A stretch of DNA of 64,000 nucleotides from Gammaproteobacteria bacterium. Its GTDB lineage: Bacteria > Pseudomonadota > Gammaproteobacteria > Steroidobacterales > Steroidobacteraceae. This document shows, in pieces, positions 36,760 to 45,693 of the stretch. Position 1 is the stretch's first letter. Each line of letters begins with the position of its first letter. The notes below the pieces were generated by a model. It was given only the letters and a program-made list of their open reading frames with translations, ran no database searches and was not told the DNA's origin. The stretch is from the NCBI GenBank assembly GCA_003164785.1, contig PLUE01000053.1:1-64000 (forward strand), read 5' to 3'. The position numbers and the translations under genes were made by a program.

Positions 36760-36960
36760 ATGAAACGCGCTCTTGCCATCCTCGCCCTCGTGTCCGGTAT
36801 CGCTGCCGCTTGCCGGGCTGCGAGCCCGGTGGCGCTGCCCGAGAGTTTATTGGCGTGCGCCAAGCTGCCGGACCCCATGGAGCGCGTTCATTGCTATGAC
36901 GCGCAAGCCGACCGGTTTCCAGGCGTTGTCCCCCCAAAGCATTCGACAAGGCGGATTGGC
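36760..36960 (+). pseudogene. remnant of a small secreted protein gene
   Basis: The ATG at 36760 opens MKRALAILALVSGIAAACRA (signal peptide) and then SLLACAKLPDPMERVHCYDAQ, a Cys-pair motif common in small periplasmic proteins of proteobacteria (CAxxxDxxxRLxCYD). A C6 run near 36930 marks the point where the frame loses protein-like character, although another frame there reads PKAFDKADWLPGPP. I infer a frameshift and decay. It is 4 bases past the metallo-beta-lactamase-fold gene and convergent with the gene ending at 37063. Confidence 0.4.
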
Positions 36961-37062
36961 TGCCGGGACCACCGGCAGCGGGGCGCACGGCCTTGGCTAC
37001 CTGATCCGCGGTCAGATCGGCGTACGCAATCCGATGCATCTGCAAAGGGCGATAGGTACGCG

Positions 37063-37932
37063 TCACCGCAATATCGCCCCGTTGTCGTCTGCCTGAGGCG
37101 AGGGCTTTTCCGGGTTGAGATTGATGCTGATGGTATGGACGTTGCGGATCCGGCCGTCCACGAGTCTGAATGTGTGCGAATCCGGCATGCCGGTGCTGCT
37201 GTTGCCGAAGCGGCAGAACACGTTGATCACGCCCTGGTGTTCATCCACGACATAGTCGCGATTGACGATGTAAAGAACCCCGGGCGGAATCCCAACGTTG
37301 CACGTGGCGTTCGGATCCTCGTTGCGATTGGTGTATGCACCGCCTTCGAGCCGCGCGCATGGCTTGCCCCAAGGAGCCATCTCGACCTTGTCTGAAAACA
37401 AATCGAGATAACTATTGGCGGCGCCGATGAGTTCCTGCATCGAAGCGTGCGCACCGGCCTTCGGGACGGTCCAATCCTCCTGTTTCGAGTATTTTAGGTA
37501 CGCATTGGCATTGAACAACCAGTCACCCTTGTGCGAGACGAGGCTGTCGATGGACGTGATCCTGCCGTTGTCCACGCTCAGGCGGGTGCCGATCACATAG
37601 TGGGACCCGCCCTCGGTGACGATGACTTCCGAGAACGTCCTGCAGCGACGTTCGTCGAGGAAGCTGCGGGAGAAGGCGATCGGCAGGGCCGTATTCCACT
37701 TCCCTTGGTCCGCGCCGACCTCGCTCATGTTTTCGAGGTACTTCACCTTGTCGGCGAACGCCATTTTCGTGCGGTCGCCGGTTCTCTGGGCTGCGAAATA
37801 GCTGTCCACCGCCGATTGCAGCGACTGGCGTGTGCAGGTGGGACGAGGCGGGGCCTGCTGTTGCGGCGCCTGTGCCTGCGCCTGGGCGACGATCCCGCAG
37901 AGGGCGACGAGAAACACGATCAGGTTGTTCAT
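37063..37932 (-). CDS. secreted protein of unknown function (DUF8021-like)
   Basis: The likely start is MNNLIVFLVALCGIVAQAQA, a clear signal peptide; the open frame runs upstream to 38157 without coding character. The 289-residue product has CTRQSLQSAVDSYFAAQRTG, KYLENMSEVGADQGKW, DERRCRTFSEVIVTEGGSHY and VIGTRLSVDNGRITSIDSLV. These match my memory of the DUF8021 family found in fungi and bacteria, function unknown. Cys residues in the mature part may form disulfides. Confidence 0.75.
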   Translation of the reverse strand: MNNLIVFLVALCGIVAQAQAQAPQQQAPPRPTCTRQSLQSAVDSYFAAQRTGDRTKMAFADKVKYLENMSEVGADQGKWNTALPIAFSRSFLDERRCRTFSEVIVTEGGSHYVIGTRLSVDNGRITSIDSLVSHKGDWLFNANAYLKYSKQEDWTVPKAGAHASMQELIGAANSYLDLFSDKVEMAPWGKPCARLEGGAYTNRNEDPNATCNVGIPPGVLYIVNRDYVVDEHQGVINVFCRFGNSSTGMPDSHTFRLVDGRIRNVHTISINLNPEKPSPQADDNGAILR

Positions 37933-38331
37933 CAGCTCATACCTCGAATTGGGCGGCCGCTCATTGCGGCGGCAGGAGTGCGCCTTCGCCGGGAACCCAT
38001 GCCGTGATGTGGGGCATGGACGCGCGCCGCACGGACCATCGAGCTGAAGACACAAGCCATTGCGGCAAGGACACACGCGACCCACGGATCCGTCAGTCGG
38101 ACTCGAAGGACCCGCGTTCCGCCGATATTGGGAAAGCCGTGATGGATCACTTGGCACTCGTCGAGAGAAATGTCATCCGAGCTATGCAGCGCTGGGGGGT
38201 TATTAAACCGCAAGATGTGGTTGGCGAACAGCCTCTGGCTCGTTTTTGTCGGTCCGCATGACTGCGTTGGAATCGACACTTGGCTGAGATGGAATGGTGG
38301 GTCCACAAGTATCGGCAGTCGCCGTGACGCG
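37933..38331. other. intergenic stretch without a supportable gene
   Basis: About 400 bases upstream of the secreted-protein gene. Frames on both strands are Arg/His-rich shadows. Nothing else recognised. Confidence 0.4.
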
Positions 38332-38470
38332 TATGGTCCGCTGACTCCCAAGGACCGCCCGACCGACACGTTCTATAAGGCGAAGAGAATGACCGTCGGT
38401 GACGAAATGGTCGATTCTGGTCACCTGGCGCAGGCCCACACCGACGCCGACATCTACGTGTTCTTTCGCA
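38332..38470 (+). pseudogene. fragment of a metallo-beta-lactamase-fold hydrolase
   Basis: The plus frame reads YGPLTPKDRPTDTFYKAKRM, then TVGDEMVDSGHLAQAHTDADIYVFF. This aligns with the mid-part of the 35805 protein (YGPLPVKARAGKTTRDAGSLEF, GYLPASHTDGDLYVHF). Only about 45 residues remain and both flanks are unrelated, so it is a decayed copy or the remnant of a separate family member. Confidence 0.5.
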
Positions 38471-38723
38471 GCCATGGCGTTCAAGAGCCTATGGGGTCAT
38501 TTCGCGCCGGACGCCTGAGCAGGTGCCGGCGTTGGAAAAGCGGAGTCGGGACGTAGCGACGAGCCTACCGTGTCATACCCGACGACAGAGGTTGATGGCA
38601 GCCACGAGTTGCCGAATGCCGACCGAGGACGAAACCGCGGGGCTCGATGTGGAGCCGTACACCATTTGTACCGCCTCCGAGCGTGTGACGACCTCGAATA
38701 GAGTCGTGTCACGGGGCTTGGGG

Positions 38724-40271
38724 CTACGATCCCTCGGACGATTTGCCCACTTCGCTGTGATATCGCTCCCTCAGGAAGTGCTTCTGGATTTTGCCCGAGG
38801 GTGTGCGCGGCAACTCGCTGACGAATTTGTAGTGACGTGGCACTTTGAACCTGGCAATACGGCTCTGGCAGTGATCGGCCACGGTCGCCGCATCGATGGA
38901 CCGATCCGGATGCAGGACGATGAAGGCACAGCCCACTTCTCCCCACTGATCGTCGGAGACGCCGAGGACGGCGACATCCGCCACCATCTCCAGTTCACTG
39001 ATCGTGGCTTCGATTTCGACGGGATACACGTTCTCGCCGCCCGAGATGAACATGTCTTTGATGCGGTCAACGATGGTGTAAAAGCCGTCGTCGTCGCGTA
39101 CCGCGATATCGCCTGTCTTGAACCATCCATCTTGAAAGGCCGTGGCATTCAGTTCGGGTCTTCGCCAGTACCCGGGGGTGACGTTCGCTCCCCGGGTCCA
39201 GATCTCTCCGGGCACTCCCACACCAACTTCATGACCTTCCGCATCCATCAATTTCAGTTCAACCGTCAGATGAGGAAGTCCGACCGCGCTTGGGTGTGCA
39301 CGCACCCGTTCCAAATCCCCGACGGGCTGTGCAAGAGCCGAACAGACCTCCGACATTCCCCAGCCATTGATCATCGGCACTCTTTCGTCTATCCAACGAA
39401 GAATGTGGGATGGAGGATTGGGAGCGCCGCCGGTAACGAGGGCCGTGAGGTGTGAGAGTCGCCTGCCATCGAAGCCTGGAACCTGACGCATCGACATTGC
39501 CATCTGGGTTACACAGAAATAATGGCTGATTTTCAGGGCCGGATCGACAAGCCGGTTGTAGGTGGTCACGGGATCGAATTTCTGACTGATCAGCACCGTT
39601 CCCCCGACCGACAGCGGCACTCGAGCGGCGGCAAAAAGTCCGGCTGTATGAAACATCGGCATGTCGCAGAGCCAGACGGCGCGATGCGAACAGTTCGTAC
39701 CGAGCGCCAGATTCAGAGCGCCGGCAAAAGCGTTGATCTGCGTAACGATGATGCCCTTGGGCTTGCCCGTGGTTCCCGAGCTGTACAAGAGTGTGATCGG
39801 AGTGTCCGGCTCCACGGCGACGCCGCGGGCCGGCGCAGACGGCATGGGTGCCGCGGCCAGGAGCGCCGCAAAGCCTCGCGGGCTGTCGTCAAAGTACACA
39901 TACGGACATGTGTCGGTTCCGGCTCGATCGTGAAACGTCTGTTCGAGCACGAACCAAGAGGGCTCACAGTCAAGCAGCGTTTGGCGGACTTCGGATGGGG
40001 TGAGCCGCCAGTTGACGGGTACAAAGATTGCCCCCGCGCGAACGCAGGCCAGATGGAGGACCAAAAATTGTGCCGAATTACGCGAGAGCACGGCGACTCT
40101 TTTTCCCTCAGGCTCGCCCAATGTAGCGTGTATCACGTGCGCCGCGCGATCCACCGCCTCGTCCAATTGAGCGTAGGTATATCGTTCGTCTCTGGCTAGG
40201 TCGTGAACCGCCAATTTTCGCGGCGTGGTTCTGGCAAAATGTGCCACAAAATCAAGCAGCAGCGCTGGCAA
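38724..40271 (-). CDS. AMP-binding acyl-CoA ligase
   Basis: This ligase of about 515 residues activates a carboxylic acid (probably fatty or aromatic) to its CoA thioester. It has the P-loop-like LLYSSGTTGKPKGI, VTGGAPNP, GWGMSEV, the adenylation Asp in GWFKTGDIAVRDDDGFYTIVDRIKDMFISGGENVYP and the catalytic Lys in LPRTPSGKIQKH. I chose the TTG at 40271, with GGAGA 7 bases upstream, because the longer frame to 40412 has no coding character before DFVAHFARTTPRKLAVHD. No operon partner defines the substrate. Confidence 0.9.
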   Translation of the reverse strand: MPALLLDFVAHFARTTPRKLAVHDLARDERYTYAQLDEAVDRAAHVIHATLGEPEGKRVAVLSRNSAQFLVLHLACVRAGAIFVPVNWRLTPSEVRQTLLDCEPSWFVLEQTFHDRAGTDTCPYVYFDDSPRGFAALLAAAPMPSAPARGVAVEPDTPITLLYSSGTTGKPKGIIVTQINAFAGALNLALGTNCSHRAVWLCDMPMFHTAGLFAAARVPLSVGGTVLISQKFDPVTTYNRLVDPALKISHYFCVTQMAMSMRQVPGFDGRRLSHLTALVTGGAPNPPSHILRWIDERVPMINGWGMSEVCSALAQPVGDLERVRAHPSAVGLPHLTVELKLMDAEGHEVGVGVPGEIWTRGANVTPGYWRRPELNATAFQDGWFKTGDIAVRDDDGFYTIVDRIKDMFISGGENVYPVEIEATISELEMVADVAVLGVSDDQWGEVGCAFIVLHPDRSIDAATVADHCQSRIARFKVPRHYKFVSELPRTPSGKIQKHFLRERYHSEVGKSSEGS

Positions 40272-40659
40272 GGGTAATTCTCCGATCGTTCTGGACGCCC
40301 AGCATAAGCGAAAACGAAGGTCGCCACGACGGTCAGCACGACGGCGAGCGAGTCCGGCGGCAAGCGTTAAATTCCGATGATGCCCTTGGAGTTCGGCCGC
40401 CAGGCGTGACACTGCCTTGGCGCCGCGCGAAGGGCGATCGCTTCATTTTGGCTTCCAAAAGTGACGAGGAAATTTCTCGGTAACCATAGAGTCGCGTTCA
40501 GATTATTTCCGCGGCGAGTCGTCAATTTGAGGCGAAGTTCGTAAGGGCGAGTCGGGCCGATGCGGGTCCTGCGCGGCGGGGCGCATCACGCCCGGCATTG
40601 GCGGGTCGCACGATCGAAGTGGCTTGCTGATGGTCTTGCCATGGGATCGTTGCAACTAG
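40272..40659. other. intergenic stretch between ligase and toxin-antitoxin module
   Basis: About 390 bases with no gene I can support. Ends in the operator palindrome of the toxin-antitoxin operon. Confidence 0.4.
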
Positions 40660-40675
40660 GTGCTACTTGTAGCAC
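40660..40675 (+). promoter_or_regulatory. perfect palindrome GTGCTACTTGTAGCAC
   Basis: A 7-2-7 perfect inverted repeat ends nine bases before the antitoxin ATG at 40685. Position and symmetry fit the autoregulatory operator of the toxin-antitoxin operon. Because the nitroreductase gene is coupled downstream, it would be controlled too. Confidence 0.65.
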
Positions 40676-40684
40676 AATGCAAAG

Positions 40685-40921
40685 ATGAAAGAAGCCGGGA
40701 TCCGCGAAGCTCGACAGAACCTTTCCGCGCTGATCGACGAGGTGCGAAAGGGGCACGAAGTCACGATAACCGATCGAGGGAAGCCCGTTGCACGCCTCGT
40801 GCCCCCGCGTGCTGCTGAGGCCAAGCCTTTTCAAGGTCGTGTCGCGTTTCGGCGCAGCATTCCTGCTTTGCTCGAGCCGCTGTCCTCAGCCATCATCGAT
40901 GACAGAGCTGACAGAAGCTGA
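40685..40921 (+). CDS. type II antitoxin, Phd/YefM family
   Basis: This 78-residue protein reads MKEAGIREARQNLSALIDEV then RKGHEVTITDRGKPVARLVP, the canonical Phd/YefM fold, with a basic and hydrophobic C-terminal tail (RVAFRRSIPALLEPL) for toxin binding. It is followed 14 bases later by a PIN toxin. Confidence 0.9.
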   Translation: MKEAGIREARQNLSALIDEVRKGHEVTITDRGKPVARLVPPRAAEAKPFQGRVAFRRSIPALLEPLSSAIIDDRADRS

Positions 40922-40935
40922 CGTCGGCGAGCTTC

Positions 40936-41418
40936 GTGTCGGGCGCTGACATCCCGCTCTATATCGACTCGAGCGCCTTGGCGAAGCTGTACGTTCCCGA
41001 GAACAATAGCGACGAAGTCGATGCGTATCTACGTGGCAAGATTGGATTGATGATTTCCGAACTGGCCATCACCGAGGTGCTATCGGCAATCGCCCGCCGC
41101 AGGCGAGAGGGCGCGGTGAGTGCTGTCGTGGCGAACCGGATTCGCGATGCTTTGCTCGCGGATGCCGACTCCGGCGCATTTGCTCGATTGCACCTGGATC
41201 CAGCCGTGCATCGCGCAGCGGAGCGCTTATTGTTGACGACGACAGCGGCACCGTTGCGCACCCTTGATGCGCTACATGTGGCATTGGCATTTTCCGGAGC
41301 GGCGACACATCTGCTGACCTTCGACCGAAGGATGCGGGACGCGGCCGCGCAATCCGGCCTGAATGTGATCGATCTCCCGGAGCTTCGAGTCCTCGATGAC
41401 CCGGCGGCGAGCAAATGA
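40936..41418 (+). CDS. type II toxin, PIN-domain nuclease (VapC-like)
   Basis: This 160-residue PIN protein starts with GTG: MSGADIPLYIDSSALAKLYV (catalytic Asp in IDSSA), ISELAITEVLSAIARRR (Glu), then LRTLDALHVALAFSG and LLTFDRRMRDAAAQSGLNVID (Asp residues). It should be a magnesium-dependent RNase neutralised by the upstream antitoxin. Its stop overlaps the nitroreductase start as ATGA. Confidence 0.9.
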   Translation: MSGADIPLYIDSSALAKLYVPENNSDEVDAYLRGKIGLMISELAITEVLSAIARRRREGAVSAVVANRIRDALLADADSGAFARLHLDPAVHRAAERLLLTTTAAPLRTLDALHVALAFSGAATHLLTFDRRMRDAAAQSGLNVIDLPELRVLDDPAASK

Positions 41419-42296
41419 CAACGCAATCAACGGATAGTATAGGAGTGATAGACGTGGCGACCAGTGAAGACTCAGCCGATGATCGTTTGCGGCACCTGTT
41501 GCGTGAGCGCTATCGCGAGGAGCAGCCTGCGCCTATCGCCTGTAACGCGACACTCGACGTTCTATTGTCGCATCGTTCGGTGCGGGCGTATCTGCCCAAA
41601 CCGCTGCATCAGGGTACATTGGAAACGCTGATCGCCGCGGCCCAATCCGCGTCGTCCTCATCCAATCTGCAAGCCTGGAGCGTCATTGCCGTCGAAGATC
41701 CCGATCGCAGGTCGCGCCTCGCGGCGCTGGCGCGCAATCAAAGTCATATCTTGCAGGCGCCTCTATTCCTGGTGTGGTTGATCGATCTCAATCGACTCGG
41801 CCGGCTTGCTGCGGCGCGAGGCGAGCCGTCGGAGGGTCTCGACTATCTCGAAAGTTTCTTGATGGGCGCGGTCGATACCTCGCTTGCGGCACAAAATGCC
41901 GTGGTCGCACTGGAATCACTTGGTTTGGGCGCCGTATATATAGGGGCCATTCGGAATAGACCGGCGGAAGTATCTGCGGAACTCGGTCTTCCGCCCCACG
42001 TGTTTGCATTGTTCGGTCTTTGCGTCGGTTGGCCGGATCCCGCCAAGCCGGCCAGCGTCAAACCGCGTCTGCCGAACGACGCCGTATTATTTCGCGAACG
42101 ATATAACGACGGCCAAGCCCAGCGCAATGCCATTGATAGATACAACCGTCACCTTCGGTCGTTCCAGCAAGAGGAAGGCCTGCCGGCGCAAGACTGGTCG
42201 GTACAAGCCAGCGATCGCATCCGCGACGCAAAGGCGTTACATGGCCGACATGTTCTGCGCGACGTGTTGCACGAATTGGGGTTTCCCCTGAAATGA
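41415..42296 (+). CDS. NfsA-like NAD(P)H nitroreductase
   Basis: This 293-residue flavoprotein resembles NfsA/Frp-type oxygen-insensitive nitroreductases: LDVLLSHRSVRAYLPKPL (FMN-contacting SHRSVR), AAQSASSSSNLQAWSVIAVED, LESFLMGAVDTSLAAQNAVVALESLGLGAVYIGAIRN and HVFALFGLCVGWPDP. It would reduce nitro compounds, quinones or flavin using NAD(P)H. The ATG overlaps the toxin stop (ATGA), an unusual coupling of a metabolic enzyme to a toxin-antitoxin operon. A shorter start at about 41454 is possible. Confidence 0.92.
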   Translation: MTTQSTDSIGVIDVATSEDSADDRLRHLLRERYREEQPAPIACNATLDVLLSHRSVRAYLPKPLHQGTLETLIAAAQSASSSSNLQAWSVIAVEDPDRRSRLAALARNQSHILQAPLFLVWLIDLNRLGRLAAARGEPSEGLDYLESFLMGAVDTSLAAQNAVVALESLGLGAVYIGAIRNRPAEVSAELGLPPHVFALFGLCVGWPDPAKPASVKPRLPNDAVLFRERYNDGQAQRNAIDRYNRHLRSFQQEEGLPAQDWSVQASDRIRDAKALHGRHVLRDVLHELGFPLK

Positions 42297-42530
42297 GGGT
42301 GTGCGGCGGCGGTCGAAAATGGTCAAAATGAAGGTGGCGTTCAAGACTAGCGATTGGTGTTTTGCATGCGCACAAACCAGCTGCAGGCGGGAACAGTGGC
42401 AACCGGCGGACCCCGGGTATTGGCGTCGAGTTGCAGCAAGATCGTCAGCGCTTGCCCCGGCGTTTGGCGCCGAGATTTTGTCAAAGGCCGTTGATAGCCC
42501 GAGGCGCGCGATCGTTCGGCGAAACGCATG

Positions 42531-44012
42531 TCACGCGGCGTCGTAAAACGCGAAGAGGCCAGCGCCGAAGGTGGCGCCGTGTGTTGCTTCCGCATAGGTC
42601 TTGAGTCGATCGTCGACGGACTGTAGAAGCATTTGTCCATTGCGTTTGACGAATCTTGCAAAATGCGCAAATTGACCCGCATCCAGACTGAGGCAGGCGG
42701 CCGTCGTTTGAAAGCGACCCGCCGCGGTGCGGCGGTCCCTGAAGAGGTTGTGTTCTATCGTTTCAACAAAGCGCTGGAATTCGTAGAACACGGGTTCGAC
42801 CGAGAACGTATTGCTGCCGATGTGAATGACGGTGGCCCGCAGCAGACGGACGGAGCCGAGCGCGCCGATCGGGAGTACGACCTTCATCCGCTGAAGCTCC
42901 AGGAGGGCTGTGCCGGGGTCCAGGTGGGGCGCCACGGAGCGCGTGAGGGCGAAGAATCCGCTGGGATCGTGCTTGGCGAGGGAGAGGTCTCTCGGCAGGC
43001 CGGAGAAATCAGTCCATTCCGGAGAATGTGCCCACGCATCGGGAATGAGTGCGAGCGCGTGCACGGTGCGCTCACCGGAACCGGCGCCCAAGCGGCCCTG
43101 CGGCGCTTCGTGGTCGTAGAGCCGGTAGGTCTCCTCGATGCACTCCTGGATGCTACGCAAAGAAACGCCGGCGGATCGCAAAATTCGAACAACCGGGCGT
43201 AATACGTCGTAGGCCCACTGGGCAACGCGCGATACGTTGGTGGCAGTCGAAGTGTCGTCGTAGGAAGCGCGACGATGCGAGTCATCGAAATGTACGAAAA
43301 AGCCGGTGCCGAAGGTGACCCCGTTGCGGGAGTCGGGGTAGGACGTCAGAAAATCGTCCGCGGAATCCAGGAAGGCTTGTCCGAGCCGCTTCGCGAAGCG
43401 CTCGAACTCGGGAAAGTGCGCACCGTCCATGGACAGTCGAATCGCCGTTACCTGGGTCCGCGCCTCGGCGGTTTGTTGGTTGCGAAACAGGTTGTGCTCG
43501 ATGGTTTCGGCGAAGCGGCGAAGGTCGGCCAATACAGCTTCAACGTAAAAGGTGTCTTCATTTAAATGTACGATCGTGTGGCGAAGCAGCCGTATGCGCG
43601 TGGAGCTGTCGATCAGACGAACCACATTCAAACGTTCCAGCTCGCGAAGAGCGCAGGTACCGTCAAAATGAGGCTCGACTGATTTCACGAGGGCGTGGAA
43701 GCCCCGGGGGTCATTGGAGTTCAAGGCGAGCTCACGGGGGAGGCCGCCCTCATCAGTCCATGCCGGCGATCTAGCCCAGGCGCCCGTAATCGAACCGAGC
43801 GCAAGGATCGTCGCATATCGCGATCCGGCGCCAAGATGACCTCTCGGTGCTTCGAGGCTGTATTCAGCGTACGCACGGCTGGTGGTGTGTAGGATGACCT
43901 TCAGGGAGACGCCGGCGGAGCGAAGAATCCTGACCAACGGGCGGAGAACACTGTCGGCCCATGTCGACAACAAGGATACGTTGATCGCCGTCGAGTCATC
44001 ACGCCAGGTCAT
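42531..44012 (-). CDS. two-domain DUF6502-like protein
   Basis: The start MTWRDDSTAINVSLLSTWAD has CAGGAG 8 bases upstream; the open frame continues to 44846 only as antisense of the neighbouring gene. The 493-residue product is an internal duplication of a 240-residue unit. Repeat one has VLRPLVRILRSAGVSLKVILHTTSRAYAEYSLEAPRGHLGAGS and repeat two VLRPVVRILRSAGVSLRSIQECIEETYRLYDHEAPQGRLGAGS. Each continues with AWARSPAWTDEGGLPRELAL or AWAHSPEWTDFSGLPRDLSL, then RRFAETIEHNLFR or QRFVETIEHNLFR. The N-terminal part of each unit looks like a helix-turn-helix. I recognise the family as DUF6502 (from memory), usually single-domain; function unknown. Confidence 0.75.
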   Translation of the reverse strand: MTWRDDSTAINVSLLSTWADSVLRPLVRILRSAGVSLKVILHTTSRAYAEYSLEAPRGHLGAGSRYATILALGSITGAWARSPAWTDEGGLPRELALNSNDPRGFHALVKSVEPHFDGTCALRELERLNVVRLIDSSTRIRLLRHTIVHLNEDTFYVEAVLADLRRFAETIEHNLFRNQQTAEARTQVTAIRLSMDGAHFPEFERFAKRLGQAFLDSADDFLTSYPDSRNGVTFGTGFFVHFDDSHRRASYDDTSTATNVSRVAQWAYDVLRPVVRILRSAGVSLRSIQECIEETYRLYDHEAPQGRLGAGSGERTVHALALIPDAWAHSPEWTDFSGLPRDLSLAKHDPSGFFALTRSVAPHLDPGTALLELQRMKVVLPIGALGSVRLLRATVIHIGSNTFSVEPVFYEFQRFVETIEHNLFRDRRTAAGRFQTTAACLSLDAGQFAHFARFVKRNGQMLLQSVDDRLKTYAEATHGATFGAGLFAFYDAA

Positions 44013-44265
44013 CGAAGGGCTCCTGAGACAAGCTGGAAGGAGACGGCACACGTCCTGTCTGTGCATATCGGCACCCAGCACCGGGAGTTGAGCGTTCGTG
44101 TGCTGGGCCGCAAGAGCTGGCCGAGCATACGTCAATCCGGTATTATGCGCATTGAAAAGGGCACAAAGGAATCCGGCGTTAAATGTTTCGGGTAGTGCCC
44201 GTTTTGCGGCCGGCTTTTTCGCTACCCGTGGCTGAGGGCACAAGTCGCAGGGGCGCCGAACCGAG
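44013..44265. promoter_or_regulatory. divergent promoter region of the two DUF6502-like genes
   Basis: These 253 bases separate the minus-strand two-domain gene and the plus-strand single-domain gene. They must hold both promoters; I cannot name exact -35/-10 boxes with confidence. Confidence 0.35.
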
Positions 44266-45147
44266 ATGAGCATCAGAAATTCTGTGATCGCGTCGTGCAG
44301 ACGGATTTTGGCGCCGCTCACGCGCATATTGCTGCGATTTGGTATTAGTGCGGGCGAGTTGAACGCGATCATCGAGCAGGAATACGTCAAGTCCGCGGTT
44401 CGTCTGATCGCAGCGAAAGACGAACTGGTCACGTCGTCGCGGATCTCGATCATTACAGGCCTGCCTCGGAACCTCGTTGCATCGATCGTCGAGTCATTGG
44501 ATGAAGAGTCTTCCAGAAGAATGGGATCGCTCATCCAGCGTGCGCAGCGAGTCCTCACCGGGTGGTATGAAGACAACGACTTCAAGACGGCCGAGGGCGA
44601 TCCTGCTGTCCTGCCGGTGAATGGAACCGGCAGGACGTTCGAATCCTTGGTGGATCGGTATGTGGGTGGCGGCGTTCGCGCCAGTGGAGTGCTCAAGGAG
44701 TTGCTGGCAACCGGAGCTGTGCGCATGACCCGGGAGGACATGGTGAGAGCGCTCCGTCGATCGGCGGCGGCGGGCGGAGCGGATCCAGAGACGGTGCGCC
44801 AATTCGGCGAGGCGACATCGGCGCTGTTGGCAGCGTTTGAGCACAACCTGTCGAGCGGGCCAGCCGAGCAGCTGACGATTCAAGGCGTCACACGCACCAC
44901 GGACGCTTCGATCGTCCCTGTGTTTCGAACGCAGATGGCAAAGCGGGCGGAAGGGCTCGTTGAAGGCGCCGAGGCCTTCCTCGATGGTCGTGCCATGCGC
45001 CCGGGAAGCGGGTCGCAGCAGGAAATGACTGAACAGGTGGTGGTCGGTTCCTTCGTTTTCACCAGTGTTCAGGCGGTCAATCTCCCCGTGCCGCGGTGGC
45101 AGCGCGGGCTTGCGAGTCGAATCAAGGAAGTGTCTCCGCTCGGCTGA
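44266..45147 (+). CDS. DUF6502-family protein
   Basis: This 293-residue protein starts MSIRNSVIASCRRILAPLTR then ILLRFGISAGELNAIIEQEYV, the same N-terminal pattern as both repeats of the divergent gene. It continues with SRISIITGLPRNLVASIVES (helix-turn-helix-like), RAQRVLTGWYEDNDF and FGEATSALLAAFEHNLSSG, matching the TIEHNLF segment. C-terminal part: MAKRAEGLVEGAEAFLDGRA. It has no signal peptide. I infer a DNA-binding or regulatory protein. The two genes are divergent paralogues. Confidence 0.75.
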   Translation: MSIRNSVIASCRRILAPLTRILLRFGISAGELNAIIEQEYVKSAVRLIAAKDELVTSSRISIITGLPRNLVASIVESLDEESSRRMGSLIQRAQRVLTGWYEDNDFKTAEGDPAVLPVNGTGRTFESLVDRYVGGGVRASGVLKELLATGAVRMTREDMVRALRRSAAAGGADPETVRQFGEATSALLAAFEHNLSSGPAEQLTIQGVTRTTDASIVPVFRTQMAKRAEGLVEGAEAFLDGRAMRPGSGSQQEMTEQVVVGSFVFTSVQAVNLPVPRWQRGLASRIKEVSPLG

Positions 45148-45186
45148 CGGAATCGCCCGGACGCGCCGGGCCTCACGGCGGCGATT

Positions 45187-45462
45187 TCATGGAGACAGCG
45201 GCAGCTTCCAGGGATCCTCCTCCGGATCGAACCGCGAATAATGAAGCTTGCCGGACAATTCCAGCGCACGAATCGATGCGTGAAGAACGCGTAGCTTGAG
45301 CATGCGGTCGACGTGCTGCGCGTTTTGTCCTTGGCGCAGTGGAATGACCTTGCCCAGTGGCGAATTAGCCTGTCGTGGGTCATGAAGTCCGGGGACGTCT
45401 AGATCGCCGCGTGCGCAAGTGCGGCCGATCGGAAAGTGGACAATGACATTTGTCGCGTTCAT
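45187..45462 (-). CDS. hypothetical protein (91 residues)
   Basis: The frame starts MNATNVIVHFPIGRTCARGD and ends SRFDPEEDPWKLPLSP. AAAGGG precedes the ATG by 4 bases. Composition is protein-like but I recognise no family. Confidence 0.35.
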   Translation of the reverse strand: MNATNVIVHFPIGRTCARGDLDVPGLHDPRQANSPLGKVIPLRQGQNAQHVDRMLKLRVLHASIRALELSGKLHYSRFDPEEDPWKLPLSP

Positions 45463-45693
45463 GGAGCCCTTTGCTAGCTAATTCGAGATTCACCCGCCGG
45501 CACGCGGCCGCCCTTCCCACGACCTTGCGCCGGTTCGGAATCGAATGTGCATGAAATAAGGCACAATAGAAAGTGGATCATCCTGAAACTGGGCGGAACC
45601 TCACGTTCAGGAAGCCTCATAGCGAAGGGTTGAGATGTGCGTCACACGGGCGGCGGAGAAGGCCCCCATGCAGGGCGGAAACGCCGTTCCCTG

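Noticed and set aside
38523..39455. Plus-strand 310-codon frame
   Set aside because: Antisense to the acyl-CoA ligase, whose adenylation motifs are unambiguous.
42297..42530. Possible insertion-sequence end or short gene
   Set aside because: No terminal inverted repeats, target duplication or transposase-like frame could be found.
44013..44846. N-terminal extension of the minus-strand DUF6502-like frame
   Set aside because: It is antisense to the 44266 gene and lacks coding character; a good ribosome-binding site sits at the internal ATG at 44012.
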